A stretch of 10,649 bases of DNA from Firmicutes bacterium UBA993 (GTDB taxonomy: Bacteria; Bacillota; Dethiobacteria; DTU022). Below the pieces are notes generated by a model that was not told the origin of the DNA, searched no databases, and was given only the letters and a program-made list of their open reading frames with translations. The stretch is from the NCBI GenBank assembly GCA_002292015.1, contig DBBD01000083.1, positions 1 through 10,649 on the forward strand, read 5' to 3'. Positions 6,189-10,649 of the stretch are shown one piece after another. The translations under genes were made by a program, and so were the position numbers. Positions within the stretch are counted from its first letter, which is position 1; the number at the start of each line of letters is the position of its first letter.

Positions 6189-6902
6189 TCACACTCCTTC
6201 AGCTAGCGGAACTAAAGCTCCGTTACTGATCATATACAGTGATTCACGTTCAACTAGCCATTGCCAGGTCTCGCTGCCGGAATCCGGTTCACATTCTGCC
6301 AATTTATGCAATAAAAAAAAGGGCGATACCCCCCCGTCGCTGCCGGCTTTTAGCAGCATTACCAGCACAGGATCAGCTCCCTGATCAAGATTTAGCTGCA
6401 GTTCAAAGATATAGGGTCTGACATTGGTGCAGCTGATATGTTTTTTCTTTTTGCCGCTGCGTGGCATCAGGATTTCCTCTTTGGCCATTAGTTTTATAGC
6501 GGCTGACTCGATCAGGGCAGGCTTAACTAATTTTCCTTCTGAGAGTTTCAACCTAGCCCTGTAACGGTTAGCAACCACAAGAGAAGCAAGCGATGGAGAC
6601 TCTGCCGCAACTGCGGAAGCCCCCACTAGCCTGAGACCAGCCGGCAACTGAGCAGAAAGGCTGCTGACAAAATAATCCAGATCAACTATTTCTGTTAAAT
6701 ACAGCTCACCAAACTCCCGACCGGCAGTAACCCCAAGCGGTAAGGGCAACGCGAGGACCAGGCGCAAGCGTGGATTGTACCCCTGGCTGTATGCAAGGGG
6801 CAAACCGCTGCGGCGAAGCGCACGCTGCAGAAGACGCATCAGGTCAAGGTGCGAGATATAGGCCAGTTCCTTACCGCGGGCATAACTGAAACGGATCTTA
6901 AT
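6189..6902 (-). CDS. Radical-SAM-linked protein, DUF2344 / TIGR03936, with non-canonical start
   Basis: A companion of TIGR03960 radical-SAM proteins, of unknown biochemical role; it occurs next to rng, which suggests RNA or ribosome-related work. The conserved N-terminal core is SHLDLMRLLQRALRRSGLPL, then SQGYNPRLRL and ALPLPLGV, typical of the family. The first ATG in this frame is at 6839 (216 residues), but it is internal to the conserved block. The 21 codons before it encode KIRFSYARGKELAYISHLDL, which fits the family N-terminus. The frame opens after a TGA just upstream, and the only start-like codons there are ATA and ATT. ATT at 6902 overlaps the TAA of the upstream gene. I therefore place the start there, as an ATT start or a coupled re-initiation. 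GAGGA and AAGGA lie close upstream. The residues around 130-145 are a lysine-rich patch (PRSGKKKKH). The 3' end carries the rng ribosome binding site. Family assignment is firm; the start is inferred. Confidence 0.85.
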   Translation of the reverse strand: MKIRFSYARGKELAYISHLDLMRLLQRALRRSGLPLAYSQGYNPRLRLVLALPLPLGVTAGREFGELYLTEIVDLDYFVSSLSAQLPAGLRLVGASAVAAESPSLASLVVANRYRARLKLSEGKLVKPALIESAAIKLMAKEEILMPRSGKKKKHISCTNVRPYIFELQLNLDQGADPVLVMLLKAGSDGGVSPFFLLHKLAECEPDSGSETWQWLVERESLYMISNGALVPLAEGV

Positions 6903-8682
6903 TATTCCTCACGTCCTTTTCAAACTGGCCATTAAATGCTAAACGGTGTTCGCAAATTAGTAGTTCTTTCTCTACTCCGCAGTTTAAGTGTTCCCAGGGC
7001 AGGGGATCGTCGTAACTGAACTTGTGGTTGGCATAGTTTTCCGGATCTATACTCAGCTCTTTGAAAGCTTGTTGCCAACGACTGTAGGAAAAATTCTCCG
7101 ACCAACCGTCAAAGCGACAGCCCAACTGCCAGGCTTTTTCGAGCAGTGGGGCCAAGCGGCGATCCCCGCGGGCAAATACAGCTTCCAGAAAGCTGGTCTC
7201 TACGTCGTGCCAGCTGAATTCAACCCAGGGCATTTTCTTAAAGCGTTCGATCAGAAGCTGCTGCCTGCTGATCAATGCAGGCATCCTCAACTGTGATTCC
7301 CACTGAAAAGGGCTATGCGCTTTTGGCACGAAATTGGCCACACTGACCGAAAACCTGATACCAGGCCTGCCCTGGCGCTTAAAATGCCGGCGCAGTTCCC
7401 GACATAGCTCGGCAATGGCCTCAACGTCTCTTTCTTCCTCTGTTGGGAGCCCGATCATAAAATAAAGTTTAAAACCATTCCAGCCTGCTGTCACGGCATC
7501 ATTTAAAGTCCGATAAATTTGAGCCTCACTGATTCTTTTGCCGATCACTTTTCTCAGTCTCTCGGTCGCCGCTTCAGGAGCAAACGTGAGCGAGCTGCGG
7601 CGGCCCTGGTGCAAATTTTCAGCCAGGTTTACCGAGTATGAGTCAAGGCGCAGCGAAGGTAGGCTACAACGCACTCCTTTACCGATCAGCGCTTCGTCCA
7701 CCTTTTTGATCAGCTCATCTATTGCAGGATAATCGCTACTGCTAAGGGAAGATAACGAAAGTTCGTCATAACCGGTTGAGGCAATCAGATCCCGGGCAGT
7801 TTCGGCAATTTTTGCAGCACTGCGGCGACGCACCGGCTTAAAAATATAACCGGCCTGGCAGAAACGGCAACCCCTGGAACAGCCGCGAAAAATTTCGATC
7901 ACCGCTCGATCATGAGCTGTTTGGATGTAGGGGACAAGCGGGGCAGTCGGATAAGGGGCACTGTCAAGATCCGCCACGTAATTTTTCTCAACCGAACCAG
8001 GTGCCTGCTTTTCCAGTTTCTGGAGGCCGCTGAAACTGCCGGAGTAGTATTCAGGGCTGTAGAAAGACGGCACATAAACACCTTTCAGGTTGGAAAGTTC
8101 GATTAAAATATTCTGTTTGGCCAACCCTCTTTGATTATGAGTGATCACCGCTTTAAGTAACCGGGGCAGAGCCTCTTCAGATTCGCCGAGCAGAAAGAGG
8201 TCAAAAAAAGGCGCAAGCGGCTCCGGATTGAAGCAACAGGGACCACCACCAATAATCAGCGGATAGTCTCTGCTGCGCTGATCGCTATAAAGTGGAATCC
8301 CGGCCAGGTCCAACATATTGATCACGTTGGTATAGCTAAGCTCATATTGCAGGGAAAAGCCGATCAAGTCAAAAGCCCTGAGTGGTTTTCCGCTTTCCAA
8401 GGCAAAAAGTGGGTATCCTGCCAGCCGCAGTTGCTCCTCCATATCAACAGCTGGTGCAAAAACCCGTTCCATCAACAGATCCTGATCTTTATTGACACTG
8501 TCGTAGAGAATTTTAACCCCCTGGTTGGACATCCCCACTTCGTAAAGATCGGGAAAAGCCAGAACCATACGCAAACTGACCTGATCGTGCTCTTTCAGAC
8601 AGCAGTTCCACTCGTTACCAATATAGCGTCCCGGTTTCTGTACCTTACTCAAGATGGTTTCAAGCTTAACATCAACCATCAT
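6898..8682 (-). CDS. Radical SAM protein, TIGR03960 family (B12-binding-like N-terminal domain)
   Basis: 594 residues. The N-terminal third (about 38-200) is a Rossmann-like domain of the cobalamin-binding type (FPDLYEVGMSNQG, FSLQYELSYTNV, IIGGGPCCFNPEPLAPFFD), though no clear DxHxxG cobalamin signature is seen. The radical SAM core (about 258-480) carries the 4Fe-4S motif C268-x3-C272-x2-C275 (RGCSRGCRFCQAGY) and downstream FAPEAATERLR and FKLYFMIGLPTEEE. It should bind a 4Fe-4S cluster and cleave S-adenosylmethionine; the substrate is unknown. The C-terminus stops at FEKDVRNN, without the CxxxCxxCGxC-like tail I recall from relatives. The start is ATG at 8682 with GGGAG nine bases upstream; an ATG immediately after is an alternative. 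Stop and DUF2344 start overlap. It is the first gene of the rng operon, behind a strong promoter. Confidence 0.9.
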   Translation of the reverse strand: MMVDVKLETILSKVQKPGRYIGNEWNCCLKEHDQVSLRMVLAFPDLYEVGMSNQGVKILYDSVNKDQDLLMERVFAPAVDMEEQLRLAGYPLFALESGKPLRAFDLIGFSLQYELSYTNVINMLDLAGIPLYSDQRSRDYPLIIGGGPCCFNPEPLAPFFDLFLLGESEEALPRLLKAVITHNQRGLAKQNILIELSNLKGVYVPSFYSPEYYSGSFSGLQKLEKQAPGSVEKNYVADLDSAPYPTAPLVPYIQTAHDRAVIEIFRGCSRGCRFCQAGYIFKPVRRRSAAKIAETARDLIASTGYDELSLSSLSSSDYPAIDELIKKVDEALIGKGVRCSLPSLRLDSYSVNLAENLHQGRRSSLTFAPEAATERLRKVIGKRISEAQIYRTLNDAVTAGWNGFKLYFMIGLPTEEERDVEAIAELCRELRRHFKRQGRPGIRFSVSVANFVPKAHSPFQWESQLRMPALISRQQLLIERFKKMPWVEFSWHDVETSFLEAVFARGDRRLAPLLEKAWQLGCRFDGWSENFSYSRWQQAFKELSIDPENYANHKFSYDDPLPWEHLNCGVEKELLICEHRLAFNGQFEKDVRNN

Positions 8683-8712
8683 AGCTGTTTTCTCCCAGAA
8701 AAAATTTTTTAT

Positions 8713-8741
8713 ATAATACCATCTATTTCCTGCTTTGACAA
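8713..8741 (-). promoter_or_regulatory. Sigma-A promoter of the radical-SAM/DUF2344/rng operon
   Basis: On the minus strand TTGTCA (8741-8736) and TATTAT (8718-8713) are separated by exactly 17 bases, each hexamer matching the consensus at five of six positions. The -35 begins seven bases after the radC stop. The expected transcription start falls in a run of six A (8710-8705), followed by six T, then the ribosome binding site. Confidence 0.78.
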
Positions 8742-8748
8742 GGCCTGC

Positions 8749-9438
8749 CTAAATGAGACCCTTTTCCCGAAAGCTGAAAAAACAGCCATCACCGATGATG
8801 AGATGATCGCGCACCGAAATTCCTAAGATATTTCCGGCATCGACCAGGCGTCGGGTCACTTCGAGATCTTCCTGGCTTGGGGACGGGTCACCACTGGGAT
8901 GATTATGGCAGAGGATCACCGAAGCGGCGCTCTTACGCAGGGGCAGGTTAAAAATCTCGCGCGGATGAACAATTGAAGCACTAAGGCTGCCCACAGATAT
9001 TTCCTCCCGCGATATTACCTGGTTCTTGGTATTAAGTAAGAGTATTTTAAAATACTCTTTCTTTTTATAACGTAATTCTTCCATAAACAGTTCAGCTGCC
9101 TGGCGCGGGTTGGTAATGCTGCCTCCCGCTTCCCTGGGAGCTGTGGCCAGACGGCAGCCTAGTTCCAATGCAGCTTTAATAGTTACTGCTTTGTCAGGGC
9201 CGATGCCTTTATTCTCCTGCAGGTCTTCCAGCGAAAGGTCGGGCAGACTTCTCAGACCACCACCCTGCGCCAATATCCTGGTTGCGATCTGTACGGCCGA
9301 TTCGTTTCGATTACCGCTACGGATTAAGATCGCCAACAGCTCAGCGTTTGAAAGTGTTCCTGCACCGCAAGCTATCAGTTTTTCACGCGGCCTCTCCTCA
9401 GGTGGTAAGTCCCTGATCATTACCGACTCATTTTGCAT
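8749..9438 (-). CDS. radC: RadC family protein (JAB/MPN metalloprotease-like domain)
   Basis: About 229 residues. The N-terminal helix-hairpin-helix UPF0758 region (IRDLPPEERPREKL, then LLAILIRSG and LEDLQENKGIGPDKAVTIKAALELG) is followed by the JAMM metal site HNHPSGDPSPSQED near residues 184-197. The family was first linked to DNA repair in E. coli, but that role was not upheld; a metal-dependent hydrolase acting on DNA-associated processes is possible but unproven. Two starts are possible. ATG at 9456 has no ribosome binding site. ATG at 9438 has GGAGAGG at 9454-9448, nine bases upstream, and places the conserved IRDLP motif seven residues in, so I choose it. It overlaps the end of maf by 11 bases, indicating translational coupling. 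The stop is immediately followed by the promoter of the next operon. Confidence 0.93.
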   Translation of the reverse strand: MQNESVMIRDLPPEERPREKLIACGAGTLSNAELLAILIRSGNRNESAVQIATRILAQGGGLRSLPDLSLEDLQENKGIGPDKAVTIKAALELGCRLATAPREAGGSITNPRQAAELFMEELRYKKKEYFKILLLNTKNQVISREEISVGSLSASIVHPREIFNLPLRKSAASVILCHNHPSGDPSPSQEDLEVTRRLVDAGNILGISVRDHLIIGDGCFFSFREKGLI

Positions 9439-10030
9439 TGTTAAAATCCTCTCCATTGAGCCATGTCGTAAAGTGCATTCTCTTCAGCAATTCCAGCAGT
9501 AGATTAAGGGGCAGGCCGACTACGTTAAAATAACAGCCTTCGATCCGGTTAACAAAAAGGGCAGCCAAACCCTGAATACCGTAGGCTCCCGCTTTGTCAT
9601 GAGGTTCATCAGTCGCCAGGTATGCCGCTATCTCCTGAGAGGTGAGCTCTTGCATCCAGACTTTTGTTGTTGATATACCACTTTCGGTACGCTTGGTAGC
9701 AGTGTCAATCAGGTAAAGGGCAGTAATCACTTCATGCAGATCCCCGCTGATCAATTTCAGCATGCGTCCGGCTTCTTCAGGATCGACCGGTTTGCCGAGA
9801 ATCAGCCCCCGGTAGTAAACAAGGGTATCTGCTGCAAGCACCAGCCCCTGATCAACACTCCTGGCAACAGCTTCGGCCTTCTCGCGTGCCAGTTTACCAG
9901 TCAGTTCCTCGGGGGATTGCAGCTCGTTGACCTGTTCAGTAACTTTGGGCACGATCACTTTAAAGGGTATACCGGCCTGCCTGAGCAGGTCAGCCCTTCG
10001 CGGAGAAGCAGAGGCTAGGATCAGGTTCAT
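9428..10030 (-). CDS. maf: Maf family nucleoside triphosphate pyrophosphatase (dTTP/UTP type)
   Basis: 200 residues, the normal length. Maf proteins hydrolyse non-canonical or excess nucleotides (dTTP and UTP in the YhdE subgroup) to monophosphates, a house-cleaning role, and have been linked to septum formation in Bacillus. Visible are the N-terminal phosphate-binding motif SASPRR (7-12), TEQ (31-33), the catalytic aspartate D68 in VLAADTLV, GLILGKP (75-81), SGDLHEVIT (95-103) and the DKAGAYGIQGLAALFV block that fits the YhdE rather than the YceF subgroup. The ATG at 10030 overlaps the preceding gene's TGA as ATGA, so the two are translationally coupled. Its 3' end overlaps the start of radC. 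The maf-radC pairing is a conserved Firmicutes arrangement. Confidence 0.95.
   Translation of the reverse strand: MNLILASASPRRADLLRQAGIPFKVIVPKVTEQVNELQSPEELTGKLAREKAEAVARSVDQGLVLAADTLVYYRGLILGKPVDPEEAGRMLKLISGDLHEVITALYLIDTATKRTESGISTTKVWMQELTSQEIAAYLATDEPHDKAGAYGIQGLAALFVNRIEGCYFNVVGLPLNLLLELLKRMHFTTWLNGEDFNNAK
9448..9454 (-). promoter_or_regulatory. Ribosome binding site that decides the radC start
   Basis: GGAGAGG on the minus strand lies nine bases before the ATG at 9438, within the last codons of maf. The alternative ATG at 9456 overlaps this site and has no purine-rich sequence before it. Confidence 0.7.
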
Positions 10031-10590
10031 CGAAGCAGCCCCGACCCAGCCTGCTTTAACATGCGTCTGGTTATATTTTCCAGATATTGCACTGCCAAGC
10101 CGGTAAAAACCCCGGTCGGAACAGATAGTAAAAGCAATAGAGGATAGTAACCTTGAAAAAGAAAGATATTGGCAACGATTAGCGAGGCGGTTGCAAGCTG
10201 GGTTAGATTATGGACTGCGGCACCGATGACACTGACCGAAATTAGACTGATCAAGCCCCTATTTTTAAGGGTCAGGAGCATGGCCATGACCAGGCTGCTA
10301 GTAATACCGGCTGTTAAACTGAGCCAGAATCCAAAGCCAAAAAGACCTCCCACAAAAAGGCTTCCAAGCACCGTCCTTAAGACTGAAACCAACAGGCCGC
10401 TGCGCAGGCCGAACAAAATGAGCGTTAAAAGAGTAATAATATTTGCTAAACCCAACCTTATCCCGGGAACCGGCATCGGTAGGGGCATGGCGGCTTCAAT
10501 CGAGTGAATGACAATTGCAAAGGTTATCAGAACGGCCAGGTACGTTAAATGATTGAGGCGGCTTCTGAGGATGAGCTTGCTTTGCGGCAT
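10027..10590 (-). CDS. Gx transporter family membrane protein (Hpre_diP_synt_I / ECF S-component-like)
   Basis: 187 residues, strongly hydrophobic, with about six predicted membrane segments (roughly 14-34, 46-62, 64-84, 86-106, 114-140 and 145-170). The motif PMPVPGIRLGLANIITLLTL, with a following glycine-rich stretch (FVGGLFGFGFWLS), is characteristic of the family once named heptaprenyl diphosphate synthase component I. Members are now seen as probable substrate-binding subunits of small-molecule transporters. The substrate is not known; the old enzymatic name should not be taken literally. The start is ATG at 10590 with AGGAG seven bases upstream. Its stop overlaps the maf start as ATGA. 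In relatives this gene commonly precedes maf, often with a small NusG-domain-II gene upstream. Confidence 0.88.
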   Translation of the reverse strand: MPQSKLILRSRLNHLTYLAVLITFAIVIHSIEAAMPLPMPVPGIRLGLANIITLLTLILFGLRSGLLVSVLRTVLGSLFVGGLFGFGFWLSLTAGITSSLVMAMLLTLKNRGLISLISVSVIGAAVHNLTQLATASLIVANIFLFQGYYPLLLLLSVPTGVFTGLAVQYLENITRRMLKQAGSGLLR

Positions 10591-10604
10591 TCTCCGGCTC
10601 CTAT

Positions 10605-10649
10605 CTACAGAAATTCAATTTCTCCTTCAATATTGCTTGAAATAATTAC
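10605..10649 (-). CDS. Partial 3' end of an upstream minus-strand gene
   Basis: Read on the minus strand, the first frame from the window edge is open for 14 codons (VIISSNIEGEIEFL) and ends at TAG (10607-10605), 14 bases before the Gx-transporter ATG. The other two frames contain stops within a few codons. In related operons a NusG-domain-II gene often occupies this place, but 14 residues cannot confirm that. Confidence 0.4.
   Translation of the reverse strand, partial: VIISSNIEGEIEFL

Noticed and set aside
6890..6910. Programmed frameshift fusing the radical-SAM and DUF2344 genes
   Set aside because: The overlap between the two frames is about ten bases and contains no recognisable slippery heptamer; an ATT start or coupled re-initiation is simpler.
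8347..8826. 159-codon plus-strand open frame over the radical-SAM and radC ends
   Set aside because: It runs antisense to two clear genes and the intervening promoter, has no recognisable family and no good ribosome binding site.
9428..9456. radC starting at ATG 9456
   Set aside because: No ribosome binding site precedes it, while the ATG at 9438 has GGAGAGG at ideal spacing and the conserved motifs follow it.
1..10649. CRISPR arrays, insertion sequences, phage or toxin-antitoxin modules
   Set aside because: No regularly spaced repeats, transposase or integrase motifs or terminal inverted repeats were seen on either strand.

Overview
The window looks like a chromosomal segment of a deep-branching Clostridia-type Bacillota (Peptococcaceae / Syntrophomonadales / Moorella-like relatives are the closest match I can recall). 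The reasons are gene content and order: a Gx-transporter gene, maf and radC in a row; a TIGR03960 radical-SAM gene, a DUF2344 gene and rng in a row; a Firmicutes-style class I IlvC with PKSPGH; strong purine-rich Shine-Dalgarno sites; and frequent GTG/TTG starts. No mobile element, CRISPR array, rRNA or tRNA is visible. This is inference from memory, not a database match.

Left end (1-1120): ilvC is the only convincing plus-strand gene. It is the last gene of a branched-chain amino-acid operon that enters from the left, and it stops at an intrinsic terminator. That terminator lies inside the 3' end of the convergent minus-strand gene.

1073-2472 (minus): a two-gene regulatory unit, an ECF sigma factor followed by its probable single-pass membrane anti-sigma factor. 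2473-2795 is non-coding, with a weak AT-rich promoter zone and several small inverted repeats.

2796-4190 (minus): asnS, a complete asparaginyl-tRNA synthetase with a plausible promoter just upstream. 4191-4495 is a second gap. It holds a 10-bp-period direct repeat and two weak cryptic reading frames on opposite strands.

4496-8741 (minus): an operon driven by a very good sigma-A promoter (8713-8741): a TIGR03960 radical-SAM protein, a DUF2344 radical-SAM-linked protein and RNase G/E with an extra C-terminal TRAM-like domain. The first two genes are fused or tightly coupled in many relatives. Here the junction is unusual: the DUF2344 frame has no ATG/GTG/TTG before its conserved N-terminus, and the upstream protein lacks its usual cysteine-rich tail.

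8749-10649 (minus): radC, maf and a Gx-transporter family membrane protein, overlapping one another and following the tail of another minus-strand gene that runs off the right edge. In the relatives I recall, mreBCD/minCD/rodA lie between radC and the radical-SAM gene, and rplU/rpmA follow rng; both blocks are absent here.

Most of the window is core metabolism and housekeeping. I do not see a convincing new defence or mobile system. The best leads are the TIGR03960/DUF2344 junction, the terminator embedded in a coding sequence, and the unassigned sigma/anti-sigma pair.
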